39,867 nt of DNA from CAYVUV01 sp964455095 (GTDB lineage: Bacteria; Desulfobacterota; Binatia; HRBIN30; CADEER01). The notes under the pieces are model-generated. The model saw only the letters and a program-made list of their open reading frames with translations. It made no database searches and had not been told where the DNA came from. The stretch is from the NCBI GenBank assembly GCA_964455095.1, contig CAYVUV010000339.1, forward strand, positions 1 to 39,867. Direction: 5' to 3'. Made by a program: the position numbers and the translations under genes. Below are positions 8,392-16,560 of the stretch, piece by piece (position 1 is the first letter of the stretch; every line of letters starts with the position of its first letter).

Positions 8392-9585
8392 ATGACTGAG
8401 GCGACGGGCGAGGGAGCGCTGGCGGGCGTGCGGGTGCTCGACGTCACCCGCTACCTGGCCGGTCCCTACTGCACCATGTTGCTCGGCGACATGGGTGCGG
8501 ATGTCATCCGCATCGAGTCGCCCGACGGCGGGCGCGATTTCGCCCGCACGCCGGCGGGCACCGACAGTTATTTCTTCCTCTCCGCCAACCGCAACAAGCG
8601 CAGCATCACGCTCGACATCAAGTGCGAGCGCGGTCGCGAGGTCTTTCGCCGCCTCGCGATCGGGGCCGACGTGGTGGTGGAAAACTTCCGGCCATCGGTC
8701 ATGCCCGGTCTCGCGCTGGGCTACGATCATCTGACGGCGATCAACTCGCGCCTGGTGTACTGCAGCCTGTCCGGCTTCGGCGCCACGGGCCCGTACGCCG
8801 AGCGACCTGGATTCGATCAGATCGCGCAGGGGATGTCGGGGCTGATGAGCGTGACGGGCACCAGGGAGAGCGGGCCGCTGCGCGTCGGCATTGCGATCGG
8901 CGACCTGCTGGCCGGGACGTTTGGCGCCTACGGCGTGATGTTGGCGCTCTACCACCGCGAGCGGACCGGGTGTGGTCAGAAGGTCGACACCTCGCTGTTG
9001 GAGGCGCTGGTGGGCGTGCTGAGCTGGAGTGCCGGCATGTACTTCGAGAGCGGCAAGGCGCCGGGCCCGGCGGGCAATCACCATCCCCTGGCGGCGCCGT
9101 ACGGCGTCTTCCAGGCGCGCGATCGCCCTTTCAACATCGCCTGCGGCAACGAGCGCCAGTGGCAACGGCTGTGCCGCGAGCTGGAGGCGGATGCGCTCTG
9201 TGCCGACCCGCGTTTTGCCACGGCACCGGCGCGCGTGGCCAACCGCGGGGAGCTGACGGCGGAGCTGAATCAGCGGCTGAGCGGGCGCGATGCGCAGGAG
9301 TGGGTGGAATTCTTCAATCGGGCGGGGATTCCGAGCGGACCGATCTGCGACATGGCGGAGGTGTTCGCCGACCCGCAGGTGCTAGCGCGGCAGATGTACC
9401 TCGAGTTGCCGGATGCCGTGCGGGGCGTTTTCAAGACGACAGGGATTCCAGTCAAGCTCGGTGCCAGTCCTGGATGCGTGCGCTCGACGCCGCCGCAACA
9501 CGGTGCCGACACGGACGAGGTCCTCAGCGATTCCGGATTCTCGGCCGCGGAGATTGCCAGTCTGCGCGCCGATCGGGTGATCTAG
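8392..9585 (+). CDS. CaiB/BaiF (class III) CoA-transferase
   Basis: A 397-aa family III acyl-CoA transferase, normal in length. Seen: VRVLDVTRYLAGPYCTMLLG at the N-terminus, MGADVIRIESPDGG, NRNKRSITLDIK, VENFRPSVMPGLALGYD, and PGFDQIAQGMSGLM near residue 145, which holds the aspartate that forms the acyl-enzyme anhydride. Known members move CoA between carboxylic acids such as oxalate/formate, carnitine/crotonobetaine or benzylsuccinate/succinate. The crotonase gene lies 21 nt upstream and the NagA-like gene begins on the stop codon (TAGTG), so the three are probably one transcript. Inference: it activates a carboxylic acid that the crotonase-fold enzyme then handles. The substrate cannot be read from the sequence. 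Confidence 0.9.
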   Translation: MTEATGEGALAGVRVLDVTRYLAGPYCTMLLGDMGADVIRIESPDGGRDFARTPAGTDSYFFLSANRNKRSITLDIKCERGREVFRRLAIGADVVVENFRPSVMPGLALGYDHLTAINSRLVYCSLSGFGATGPYAERPGFDQIAQGMSGLMSVTGTRESGPLRVGIAIGDLLAGTFGAYGVMLALYHRERTGCGQKVDTSLLEALVGVLSWSAGMYFESGKAPGPAGNHHPLAAPYGVFQARDRPFNIACGNERQWQRLCRELEADALCADPRFATAPARVANRGELTAELNQRLSGRDAQEWVEFFNRAGIPSGPICDMAEVFADPQVLARQMYLELPDAVRGVFKTTGIPVKLGASPGCVRSTPPQHGADTDEVLSDSGFSAAEIASLRADRVI

Positions 9586-10769
9586 TGGAGCGCGCGGCAC
9601 CGGCGACGCTCGTCCGCGGTGCATCGGTCGTCACAGCCGACGGGATCGTCTCCGGTTGCGACCTGCGCATCGAGCGCGGCGCCATCGCAGAGATCGGCCC
9701 GCGGCTGGCAGACCAGGGGGCCACGCGCGTCGAGGCGGGGGGGCGCCTTCTGGCGGCGGGACTCATCGATTGTCACCTGCACGGTGCCGGTGGCGCGATG
9801 TTCGAGGATGGGACGCAGGTCGCGGTGGAGACAGTCCTGGGCCTGCTGCCGCGCTTCGGCACCACCGGTGTAGTCGCGACGGTGGCCACATTGCCGCCCG
9901 AACGGTTGCGCCGCGCCGTCGAGACCATTGCCGGTAGCCGCGGGTCGACATGCGGCGCTCGAGTCATTGGGATTCATTTGGAAGGGCCATACCTGAACCC
10001 GCGTCGCTGCGGAGCGCAGGAGGCGGCGTGGATGCGCGCACCGTCGATCGCCGAGCTCGATGCGCTGCAGGAGCGAGCGGGCGGACTCATTCGTCTGGTG
10101 ACGGTAGCGCCCGAGCTGCCTGGCGCGCTGGCGTTCGTTGCCGCGGCGCGGGCGCGCGGCGTGCGGATCGCGATCGGGCACACCGAGGCCGATGAGGCGC
10201 AGATGTCCGCGGCCATCGCTGCCGGAGCCACGCACGTCACGCACCTCTACAACGCCATGGCGCCCTTCCATCACCGGGCGGTCGGTCCGTTGGGGGTCGC
10301 GCTGACCGACGATTCACTATCGGTCGAGCTGATCTGTGACGGACATCACCTGCACCGGCGGGCCATCGATATCGCCTTGCGGTGCAAGCCGCGCGACCGG
10401 GTCGTGTTGGTGAGCGACGGGGCAGCGGTGGGTGTCGCAGAGGGCGAGGTCTCCATGTTCGGCGCGCCGTGCCGGATCGACGGCGGTGCGGTGCGTCGAG
10501 CCGAGGGCGGGCAGTTGGCGGGCAGCTGTCTGTCGCTGGATGCGGCGCTGCGCAACATGCGCGCGTGGCATCCGGGGATTTCGGTGCCGCAGCTGCTGAG
10601 CATGGCATCGGCGGCGCCGGCGCAGGCGGTCGGTGTCGAGGGAACATACGGTCGGATTGCCGTGGGCGGGCCCGCGGACCTCATGCTGCTCGACAGTGAC
10701 TGGCAGGTCAAGGCAACGTGGGTTGGCGGCCGGCTGGTCTTCGGATCGCTCGATCAGCCAGGCTGGTGA
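9585..10769 (+). CDS. nagA: N-acetylglucosamine-6-phosphate deacetylase-like amidohydrolase
   Basis: A 394-aa amidohydrolase of the NagA family. Seen: IDCHLHGAGG near residue 60, IGIHLEGPYLNPRRCGAQ with the metal-binding glutamate, the metal-binding histidines in AIGHTEAD and THLYNAMAPFHHR, the catalytic aspartate region VLVSDG, and AGSCLSLDAALRNM. The order and spacing match NagA, which removes acetate from N-acetylglucosamine-6-phosphate in peptidoglycan and chitin recycling. The GTG at 9585 shares a base with the TAG of the CoA-transferase gene; upstream of it the frame is only antisense or shadow sequence. The setting beside acyl-CoA genes is unusual for nagA, so a related N-acyl substrate is conceivable. 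Confidence 0.88.
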   Translation: MERAAPATLVRGASVVTADGIVSGCDLRIERGAIAEIGPRLADQGATRVEAGGRLLAAGLIDCHLHGAGGAMFEDGTQVAVETVLGLLPRFGTTGVVATVATLPPERLRRAVETIAGSRGSTCGARVIGIHLEGPYLNPRRCGAQEAAWMRAPSIAELDALQERAGGLIRLVTVAPELPGALAFVAAARARGVRIAIGHTEADEAQMSAAIAAGATHVTHLYNAMAPFHHRAVGPLGVALTDDSLSVELICDGHHLHRRAIDIALRCKPRDRVVLVSDGAAVGVAEGEVSMFGAPCRIDGGAVRRAEGGQLAGSCLSLDAALRNMRAWHPGISVPQLLSMASAAPAQAVGVEGTYGRIAVGGPADLMLLDSDWQVKATWVGGRLVFGSLDQPGW

Positions 10770-10817
10770 GACCGCGGGGCAACAGCAATTGAGCAGGCAT
10801 CTACTGCAAAGTTCAGC

Positions 10818-10846
10818 TTGACGACCTGCCAGTCCGCCCATACCCT
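10818..10846 (+). promoter_or_regulatory. putative housekeeping promoter
   Basis: TTGACG at 10818-10823 and TACCCT at 10841-10846 are separated by 17 bp. A start near 10853 would precede the AAGGAGG ribosome site at 10855-10861 of the exported-protein gene. The -35 is one base from consensus and the -10 is weaker. Confidence 0.5.
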
Positions 10847-10870
10847 GTCGGCCCAAGGAGGATTGGGAGC

Positions 10871-11542
10871 ATGGCGGCACGATTTGCTGTGGCAATGGTC
10901 CTGGCGTTGGGGGTGGCGGTTGGGCAGGCGGATGCCGGTCTGCGCCCGAGCCCCGAGCGTCCCGAGATCCTGGAAATCGGCGATCCCGTCTCGATAAACC
11001 GCGAGGTGTTGCGCCGCGAGATGGAACGCAACGCCGGGCTGCGTGACTACATCGAGCTCTACGGCTGGCCTGACTATGCCGAAGTGCAGGAGGTGCAAGT
11101 CGTCGAGCCGTTCGCGAGCTACGAGGTACGGCTCTACTTCATTCGCCGCAACAGCTACCAGGTCTTCAGCCGTGTGCATGTCGGTCCCAGCGTGTTCGAC
11201 TACGGCATCCGAAAGTTCGAAGGACCGATCAGCGCCGAGACGTTGAACCGGCTATTGACCGCTCATGCCGCCCCGGTCGAGGAAGAGGTTGCCGTCGCAC
11301 CGGCTCCCGTGGCGGAGGCGGCGCCGATGCCGGAACCGGTAGTTGCCGTGGCGGCGGAACCAGTCGAGGAGGTCGTGGCACCGGCCAACGATCTCGAGAC
11401 CGTGATCACGCGCTTGGAGGCAGCGGCAGAGCGCGCGGCCATTGCGGCGGATCGCGCCGAGGTGATGAGCGCTTCGGCGGCAGCGTCCGCCGATCGCGCC
11501 ACGGGATCGCTCGAGCGCGCCGTTCAGCAGTACGGGCAATAG
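10871..11542 (+). CDS. exported protein with Ala-rich coiled-coil C-terminus
   Basis: A 223-aa protein of unknown function. Seen: a signal peptide over residues 1-22 (cut likely after ADA), a conserved-looking globular part to about residue 130 with REVLRREMERNAGLRDYIEL, GWPDYAEVQEV and VRLYFIRRNSYQVFSRV, then a Val/Ala/Glu/Pro linker, and finally a heptad-like Ala-rich helix beginning NDLETVITRLEAAAERAA. The strong AAGGAGG site and a nearby promoter support the start. The C-terminal helix resembles Lpp-like or other trimeric periplasmic coiled coils in composition only. Location is probably periplasm or outer-membrane inner leaflet. There is no lipobox. Confidence 0.75.
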   Translation: MAARFAVAMVLALGVAVGQADAGLRPSPERPEILEIGDPVSINREVLRREMERNAGLRDYIELYGWPDYAEVQEVQVVEPFASYEVRLYFIRRNSYQVFSRVHVGPSVFDYGIRKFEGPISAETLNRLLTAHAAPVEEEVAVAPAPVAEAAPMPEPVVAVAAEPVEEVVAPANDLETVITRLEAAAERAAIAADRAEVMSASAAASADRATGSLERAVQQYGQ

Positions 11543-11574
11543 CGCCTGACTCTCGCTCGACCCGGACCGGTCAA

Positions 11575-12807
11575 TCAGGAGGCTTGTCGACTGACCGCGG
11601 CGAACGCCGCATCGGTCACGTCGAGGGTCTGGGTGATGTCGGCTTCGGTATGGGCGGCGGAGAGGAACCAGTTGTGGTACGGCGCCAGGAAGACCCCTCC
11701 CTCGGCGCACGCGGCTGAGAAGATCCGGCTGCGGGCGAACTTGCGGTCGTCGCGGAAGGTCATGAAGGGCATCGCCGGCGGCCCGGTGTAGTTGATCGGC
11801 AGGTTATGGCTCAGCGCCTGCGCTTCGATACCGTTGCGGAGCGCAGTGCCAGCGCGATGCATCGCCTCGATCGCGCCACTCGCTTGCAGCTCGTGTAAAC
11901 AGGCGAGCGCGGCAGCCATTGGGACCCCACTGGTGAAGTACGAGCCGGTGAAGTAGACGCGCTGGGCTGCGGTGCGCAATGCATCGCGGCCGACGCAGGC
12001 GGAGAGCGGGTAGCCATTGGCGATCGCCTTGGCGTAACAGGCCAGGTCGGGCCGGATGCCGAACAACTCGCCTGACCCGCCGAGATGCAGACGGAAGCCG
12101 GCTCGCACGTCGTCGAGCACGAAGACGATCCCCGTGTCGTCGCACAGTCGCCGGACGCCGGACAGGAAGCCGTCGACGGGCATTTCCTGGTCGTGGAAGG
12201 AATCATGGCGGAATGGACTCAAGATGATCGCGGCGACCTGGCCGCGATGCTGCGCGAGAACGCGCTCCAGATCGGCGAGATCGTTGTACGTGAAGCTCAC
12301 GACATTGGCAGTGTCTTCGGGCACGACGCCGGCGGGCACTGGCGTGCACCAGGCATGCGAACCGTGGTAGGCGCCGCGCGCCATCACGACCTTACTCCGT
12401 CCGGTGTGCTCGCGGGCGACCTCGACCGCCCATGTGCAGACGTCCGAGCCGTTCTTGGCGAACACGGCCCAGTCGGCGAACGGTGTCAGCTCGACCAGGT
12501 GCTCGGCCAGCTCGACCCAGAGGGGGCTGGGGCCGTTGAAGCAGGTGCCTTTGGCGAGCTGCGCCAGGGCCGCCTCGCGGACCTTGGGGTGGTTATGACC
12601 GAGGACGATCGGCCCGTACGAGCACATGTAGTCGATGTACTCGTTGCCGTCGACGTCCCAGACGCGGCAGCCCTCACCGCGTTCGTAGAAATACGGGTGC
12701 GCACCGGACACCAGCATCGCGGGCGCCTGATGGCCGTAGATGCCTCCGGGCACGACCCGTGCCGCGCGTTCGAGCAATGCCTGTGAGCGAGCGAGTCGGT
12801 TGGCCAC
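11575..12807 (-). CDS. class III aminotransferase, HemL-like
   Basis: A 410-aa PLP enzyme resembling glutamate-1-semialdehyde aminomutase and its relatives. Seen: VVPGGIYGHQAP near the N-terminus, WDVDGNEYIDYMCSYGPIVLGH, the PLP-phosphate site NGSDVCTWAVEVAREHTGR, the aspartate in FVLDDVRAGFRL and the Schiff-base lysine in CYAKAIANGYPLSACVG. HemL itself usually reads DEVMTGFR at the aspartate, so this is more likely one of the many HemL-like aminotransferases than the tetrapyrrole enzyme. The GTG at 12807 has AAAGGA about 6 nt upstream; the open frame further upstream to 12900 lacks such a site. It diverges from the 61-aa membrane protein gene. Substrate unknown. Confidence 0.85.
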   Translation of the reverse strand: MANRLARSQALLERAARVVPGGIYGHQAPAMLVSGAHPYFYERGEGCRVWDVDGNEYIDYMCSYGPIVLGHNHPKVREAALAQLAKGTCFNGPSPLWVELAEHLVELTPFADWAVFAKNGSDVCTWAVEVAREHTGRSKVVMARGAYHGSHAWCTPVPAGVVPEDTANVVSFTYNDLADLERVLAQHRGQVAAIILSPFRHDSFHDQEMPVDGFLSGVRRLCDDTGIVFVLDDVRAGFRLHLGGSGELFGIRPDLACYAKAIANGYPLSACVGRDALRTAAQRVYFTGSYFTSGVPMAAALACLHELQASGAIEAMHRAGTALRNGIEAQALSHNLPINYTGPPAMPFMTFRDDRKFARSRIFSAACAEGGVFLAPYHNWFLSAAHTEADITQTLDVTDAAFAAVSRQAS

Positions 12808-12889
12808 GGTCGGGTCCTTTCGCGGCGGCGACCTTATCAGCGCGGCCATCGGCTGGGCAACGCGGTGCCGCGAGCGAGCCGCGCGTGAA

Positions 12890-12918
12890 TTGACAAGCAC
12901 CAGGACGGTTGGTACGCC
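12890..12918 (+). promoter_or_regulatory. putative housekeeping promoter of the 61-aa membrane protein
   Basis: A perfect TTGACA at 12890-12895 is followed after 17 bp by TACGCC at 12913-12918. The predicted start near 12925 leaves a short leader with AAGGAG at 12929-12934 before the GTG at 12944. Placement relative to the gene is ideal. Confidence 0.55.
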
Positions 12919-12943
12919 TGCGATCGAGAAGGAGATCTTCCCC

Positions 12944-13129
12944 GTGACACAGAAGACGGCATTGGATCAGTTCCTCACCATCCTCACCCTGCCGGACAAC
13001 ATTCCGATCGTCGGCCTGATGGTGTTGATCTTCTTCTTCACGTATCTCGCCTTCCGCGAGGGGCGCAAGAACGATCAGCTGATCGCCCTGGGCAGGCAAG
13101 ACGAGGTACTGAAGCGCATGCAGGAGTAG
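12944..13129 (+). CDS. 61-aa single-span membrane protein, unknown
   Basis: A small protein with one membrane span. Seen: a polar N-terminus, then LPDNIPIVGLMVLIFFFTYLAF as the hydrophobic segment near residues 14-37, followed by a charged tail (REGRKNDQ and RQDEVLKRMQE). The GTG start is set by AAGGAG 9 nt upstream and by a consensus-like promoter. The positive residues after the span suggest N-out, C-in orientation. I do not recognise the family with certainty; short proteins of this build accompany respiratory complexes in some delta-proteobacterial relatives, but no respiratory gene is adjacent here. The gene is easily missed because the open frame begins at 12740 with antisense sequence. 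Confidence 0.7.
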   Translation: MTQKTALDQFLTILTLPDNIPIVGLMVLIFFFTYLAFREGRKNDQLIALGRQDEVLKRMQE

Positions 13130-13171
13130 CGGACCCTGCCGGGCGCCGGGCGCCTGGCGGATGAAACCGTT

Positions 13172-13576
13172 CTACTTGCTTGCTGCGGCTTGGGCGGCGG
13201 TTGCGAGCTTGGTGCGCGTCTTGTCGTCGACGATGCCGGTATCCTTGAGCCCAGCCGAGCGCTGAAAGGCTTGGATGGCATTGACGGTCACCGAATCGAG
13301 CGTGCCGTTGGTCTCGCCCTGGTACTCGTTGAGGACGATCAAGTTCGCCTGCACTTCCTTGCACACGCCAGTGTCGATGTTCTGAGCCAGGGCGATGGCC
13401 TCGACATCGGGCATCGCCGCGTTCATCTTCTCGGCTGCCTCGCGGCCCCGCTCCTCGGCCGACTTGCTCTTGCAGGCGGCGACGCTGGCGAGCGCCAGGC
13501 AGGCGAGCGCCAGTCGCGCTGCGGAGAGTCGCAGTGAAGAAGTCTTCGGATGGTTGGGGAGGTCGTCTCGCCGCAC
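13172..13576 (-). CDS. small lipoprotein with peptidoglycan-binding-like domain
   Basis: A 134-aa predicted lipoprotein. Seen: a positively charged N-terminus, a hydrophobic stretch ending in LASVAAC at residue 35 (lipobox), then a charged linker, and from about residue 85 a helical domain with NGTLDSVTVNAIQAFQRSAGL and TGIVDDKTRTKLA, the pattern of PG_binding_1 repeats. Known: such domains bind peptidoglycan stem peptides or act as generic three-helix modules. The GTG at 13576 has AGGAG about 7 nt upstream. It follows hisG on the same strand 12 nt downstream, so the two may share a transcript, though the functions do not obviously link. Likely anchored to a membrane with the domain in the periplasm. 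Confidence 0.75.
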   Translation of the reverse strand: MRRDDLPNHPKTSSLRLSAARLALACLALASVAACKSKSAEERGREAAEKMNAAMPDVEAIALAQNIDTGVCKEVQANLIVLNEYQGETNGTLDSVTVNAIQAFQRSAGLKDTGIVDDKTRTKLATAAQAAASK

Positions 13577-13588
13577 GGTGCGCTCCTC

Positions 13589-14461
13589 TCAGATGACCTT
13601 GTTCAACGGGTATTCGATGATGCCTTCGGCCCCGTGCTTGAGCAGGCGCGGGATCAATTCGCGCACGACCGCCTCCGAGATGACGCTCTCGACGGCAAAC
13701 CAGTCCGTGCCGTAGAGCGGCGACACCGTCGGCGCGGTAATGCTGGGGATCATCTTGATGATCGTGTCGAGATTGTCGCGCGCGACGTTCATCTTCAAGC
13801 CGACTTTCGTTTCGGCTTGCAGGGCGCCGTTCAAGAGCAGCGAGATCTGTTCGATCTTGTCGCGCTTCCACTGTTCCGCCCAGGCGGTGCGGTTGGCGAT
13901 CAGCTGCGGGTTCGACTGACAAAGCTCATGGATGATCTTGAGGCCGTGAGCGCGGATCGTGCTGCCGGTCTCGGTCACCTCGACGATGGCGTCGACGAGA
14001 CCTTCGGCAGCTTTTGCCTCGGTGGCGCCCCAGGAGAACTCGACCTCGACGTCGATTTGGCGTTCGGCAAAGTAGCGTTGGGTGAAGCGGACCATCTCCG
14101 TGGCGATGCGCTTGCCCCTGAGGTCTTCGATGCGAGTGATGGGCGAATCGCTGGCGACGACCAGCACCCAGCGCGTTGGGCGCATACTGGTCTTCGAGTA
14201 GATGAAGTCCGACACCACGTGCACGTCGGAGTCGTTCTCCAGCGTCCAGTCCTTGCCCGTGATGCCGGCGTCGAGCGTCCCGTCCTCTACATAGCGCGAC
14301 ATCTCTTGCGGCCGCGCCAGCACGCAGCGCAGCGAGTCGTCATCGACGCTGGGAAAGTAGCTGCGATCGCTGCCGGATATCTTCCAACCGGACTTGCGAA
14401 ACAGCTCGATGGTGGCCGCTTCCAAGCTTCCCTTGGGAATGCCGAGCTTGAGCTGGGACAT
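13589..14461 (-). CDS. hisG: ATP phosphoribosyltransferase, long form
   Basis: A 290-aa HisG that catalyses the first committed step of histidine synthesis, joining ATP and PRPP. Seen: LKLGIPKGSLEAAT at the N-terminus, LDAGITGKDW, the PRPP-binding EVTETGSTIRAHGLKII, and a C-terminal extension of about 80 residues with APTVSPLYGTDWFAVESV, the regulatory ACT-like domain that binds histidine. That domain marks the long form, which does not need HisZ. The ATG at 14461 begins at the conserved N-terminus; an in-frame TTG at 14503 is less likely. No other his gene lies nearby, so it is an orphan here. Activity is probably feedback-inhibited by histidine. Confidence 0.95.
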   Translation of the reverse strand: MSQLKLGIPKGSLEAATIELFRKSGWKISGSDRSYFPSVDDDSLRCVLARPQEMSRYVEDGTLDAGITGKDWTLENDSDVHVVSDFIYSKTSMRPTRWVLVVASDSPITRIEDLRGKRIATEMVRFTQRYFAERQIDVEVEFSWGATEAKAAEGLVDAIVEVTETGSTIRAHGLKIIHELCQSNPQLIANRTAWAEQWKRDKIEQISLLLNGALQAETKVGLKMNVARDNLDTIIKMIPSITAPTVSPLYGTDWFAVESVISEAVVRELIPRLLKHGAEGIIEYPLNKVI

Positions 14462-14605
14462 GGGAGAAAGGGCGATCAGAGGGGTCGCGCCACTGGGGCG
14501 CAACGCTGTGCTTGGGGCGACATGGGAACGAGGCGGGTCCTAACATACGACCTACTGCGGCGCAACGCGTCAGCGTCCGGGTCCGCGGGGCTCGCCGACG
14601 GTAAG

Positions 14606-14635
14606 TTGCCCATCTCGCCCGGCTTTCGGTATGAG
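14606..14635 (+). promoter_or_regulatory. possible promoter of lpxD
   Basis: TTGCCC at 14606-14611 and TATGAG at 14630-14635 are separated by 18 bp, upstream of the GGGAGGGG site and the lpxD start at 14656. A start near 14642 would leave a leader of about 14 nt. Weaker than the other promoters in this window. Confidence 0.3.
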
Positions 14636-14655
14636 GGCGGGGGGAGGGGTGACGT

Positions 14656-15687
14656 ATGCGGTTGGCTGATCTGGCTGAGGAACTCGGCTGCGAGCTGCGC
14701 GGTGACGGCGACATCGAGATCGCCGGCGTCGCTCCGATCGAGAGCGCCGGCCGGGGACAGTTGACGTTTGTCGCCAACCCACGCTATGCGCGCCATCTGC
14801 GCACAACGCAGGCGTCGGCGGTCATCTTGCCGAGCGATGCGCCGGAGGTTCGGCTGGCATCGTTGCGCGGGAGCGATCCCTACTTTGCCTTCGCGCGGGC
14901 CATAGAGCTCTTCTACCGTCCGATTGCGAGCCCGCCTGGGGTCCACCCCACCGCCGTGATCGCCGCCAGCGCGCGCATCGGTGCGGGCGCGTCGATCGGC
15001 GCGTATTGCGTGATTGGCGATGGGGTCGCGATCGGCGAGGGGGCCCGGATGGCTCCGCACGTGGTGATCTATCCCGAGGTGGCGATCGGCGACCGCTTCA
15101 TCGCGCACGCGCATGTGACGGTGCGGGAACGGGTGCGGGTAGGCAACGACGTGATTCTGCACGCCGGGGTGGTGATCGGATCGGATGGATTTGGCTACGT
15201 GGCGAGCCCTGACGGTCGGGTGCACAAGATCATTCAGGGTGGCGACGTGTTGCTCGAAGACCACGTCGAGGTCGGTGCCAATACCACCATCGACCGGGCG
15301 GCGGTTGGCTCCACGGTGATTCGGCGCGGGGCCAAACTGGATAATCTGGTGATGATTGCGCACGGGTGCGAGGTCGGGGAATCGACGATGATTGCGGCGC
15401 AGGTCGGGTTGTCCGGCAGTACGCGCGTCGGGCGCGGCGTGCGCATCGGTGGCCAGGCGGGGACTGCGGGCCATCTGTCGATCGGGGACGGTGCACAGTT
15501 GGCCGCCAGGAGCGGCGTCGTCGGCTCGATCGATGCTGGGATGGTGGTGGGCGGATTTCCGGCTGTCGAGGCACCGCGGTGGCGTCGGGTGACGGCCGCG
15601 CTGGCGCGATTGCCCGAGCTGCTGCGACGAGTCCGCCGTATCGAAAAGCGGCTCAATTTGACGGATGAGGCGGGCGAGGAACCTTGA
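14656..15687 (+). CDS. lpxD: UDP-3-O-acylglucosamine N-acyltransferase
   Basis: A 343-aa enzyme of lipid A synthesis that adds the second 3-hydroxyacyl chain, from acyl-ACP, to the 2-amino group of UDP-3-O-acylglucosamine. Seen: an N-terminal uridine-binding domain (residues 1-95), then hexapeptide repeats of a left-handed beta helix from about residue 95 (IGAGASIGAYCVIGDGVAIG), the catalytic His236 in VMIAHGCEVG, and a C-terminal helix with RVRRIEKRL. Length is normal. A strong GGGGAGGGG site precedes the ATG. Downstream genes make ACP and reduce its acyl chain, the donor side of the same reaction. Presence shows an outer membrane with lipid A. Confidence 0.96.
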   Translation: MRLADLAEELGCELRGDGDIEIAGVAPIESAGRGQLTFVANPRYARHLRTTQASAVILPSDAPEVRLASLRGSDPYFAFARAIELFYRPIASPPGVHPTAVIAASARIGAGASIGAYCVIGDGVAIGEGARMAPHVVIYPEVAIGDRFIAHAHVTVRERVRVGNDVILHAGVVIGSDGFGYVASPDGRVHKIIQGGDVLLEDHVEVGANTTIDRAAVGSTVIRRGAKLDNLVMIAHGCEVGESTMIAAQVGLSGSTRVGRGVRIGGQAGTAGHLSIGDGAQLAARSGVVGSIDAGMVVGGFPAVEAPRWRRVTAALARLPELLRRVRRIEKRLNLTDEAGEEP

Positions 15688-15748
15688 TTTCACCGAGCTG
15701 CTCGGCTAGCTTCCGCCAACCTTTTTTCCCCAAGACCGGGGAACTCAC

Positions 15749-16276
15749 GTGCGAATTCACCTGCGGGATATTGGCGAAGCGACCAAGGAGCTGTCGTTTG
15801 AGGAGTCGACGAGTGAGCTGAATCCGTTACTGGATCTGGGGCCTGTACACGATTATCAGTTTTCGGGCCCGGCGCTGGTGCGGATGAGTTGCTACCGGGC
15901 GGGGCACGAGGTGTTCTTCTCGGGCGTCGTGACCGGGGTGGTGGTGGGGCAATGCGCGCGCTGTCTGGAGAGCTTCGAGTTTGCCCTGACGGCTCCGGTA
16001 TCGCTGGTGTTCGTTCCCCGGGCGGGGCGTTGGCAGGAGGAAGAGGAAGCGGGGGATATCGACGTATACGTGTACGACGGCGAGGAGATCGATCTGTCGC
16101 CGCCGCTGCGCGAACGGATTCTGCTGGCGTTGCCGACGCTGCCGTTGTGTGAGGAGGCGTGCCGGGGGCTGTGTCCGCGCTGCGGGGCGAATCGCAACCG
16201 GCCGGGCTGCGAATGTCCGACGGGAGAGGGAAATGGGCCGCTGTCGGCGCTGCGCGGCTTGAAGATAAAGCAATAA
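15749..16276 (+). CDS. yceD: YceD/DUF177 family protein
   Basis: A 175-aa DUF177 protein encoded just before rpmF, as in many bacteria. Seen: the typical beginning with LRDIGEATKELSFEE, a first cysteine pair in CARCLESFEF near residue 70, an acidic central part, and a C-terminal cysteine cluster CEEACRGLCPRCGANRNRPG that looks metal-binding. Known: YceD co-occurs with rpmF and has been linked to 23S rRNA maturation in plants and bacteria. The GTG at 15749 gives the conserved N-terminus. It is separated from rpmF by 68 nt on the same strand and probably co-transcribed. Confidence 0.88.
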   Translation: MRIHLRDIGEATKELSFEESTSELNPLLDLGPVHDYQFSGPALVRMSCYRAGHEVFFSGVVTGVVVGQCARCLESFEFALTAPVSLVFVPRAGRWQEEEEAGDIDVYVYDGEEIDLSPPLRERILLALPTLPLCEEACRGLCPRCGANRNRPGCECPTGEGNGPLSALRGLKIKQ

Positions 16277-16344
16277 TGGCGCATTCTTGCGCGCGAATAA
16301 TCCAAAGATCTTCGGAGTCTTCTCCGGAGGGGGAGACGTAAGTC

Positions 16345-16524
16345 ATGCCGGTCCCAAAACGCAAAACCTCGAAATCGAAGAAGAACAAGCGCCGCGCACA
16401 CGACGCGCTCACCGCGCCCACCGTGGTGGCGTGCCCGGAGTGCAGCGAGTCGATGGTGCGCCACCGCGCCTGTCCGCACTGCGGGTCGTACCGCGGCCGA
16501 CAGGTGATCGAGGTCCGCGAGTAG
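16345..16524 (+). CDS. rpmF: 50S ribosomal protein L32
   Basis: A 59-aa ribosomal protein of the large subunit. Seen: the diagnostic start MPVPKRKTSKSKKNKRRAHD, then a zinc ribbon CPEC and CPHC with nine residues between the pairs (Cys30, Cys33, Cys43, Cys46). All four cysteines are present, so this is the zinc-binding C+ form. A GGAGGGGGAG site lies upstream of the ATG. Position between yceD and fatty-acid genes is the common bacterial arrangement, here without plsX and fabH. Confidence 0.97.
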   Translation: MPVPKRKTSKSKKNKRRAHDALTAPTVVACPECSESMVRHRACPHCGSYRGRQVIEVRE

Positions 16525-16560
16525 GGTGACCGGCCTCGTCGCGCCGCCAGCTCGGGGAAG

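Noticed and set aside
8622..9584. Long N-terminal part of the NagA-like frame
   Set aside because: It lies inside the CoA-transferase gene in another frame; the GTG at 9585 begins the conserved protein.
14476..15693. 405-aa open frame on the minus strand opposite lpxD
   Set aside because: Shadow of lpxD in GC-rich sequence; Asp/His/Arg-rich without known motif.
15693..15727. Intrinsic terminator after lpxD
   Set aside because: A CCGAG/CTCGG stem exists, but the T-run is 16 nt further on and the stem is short.
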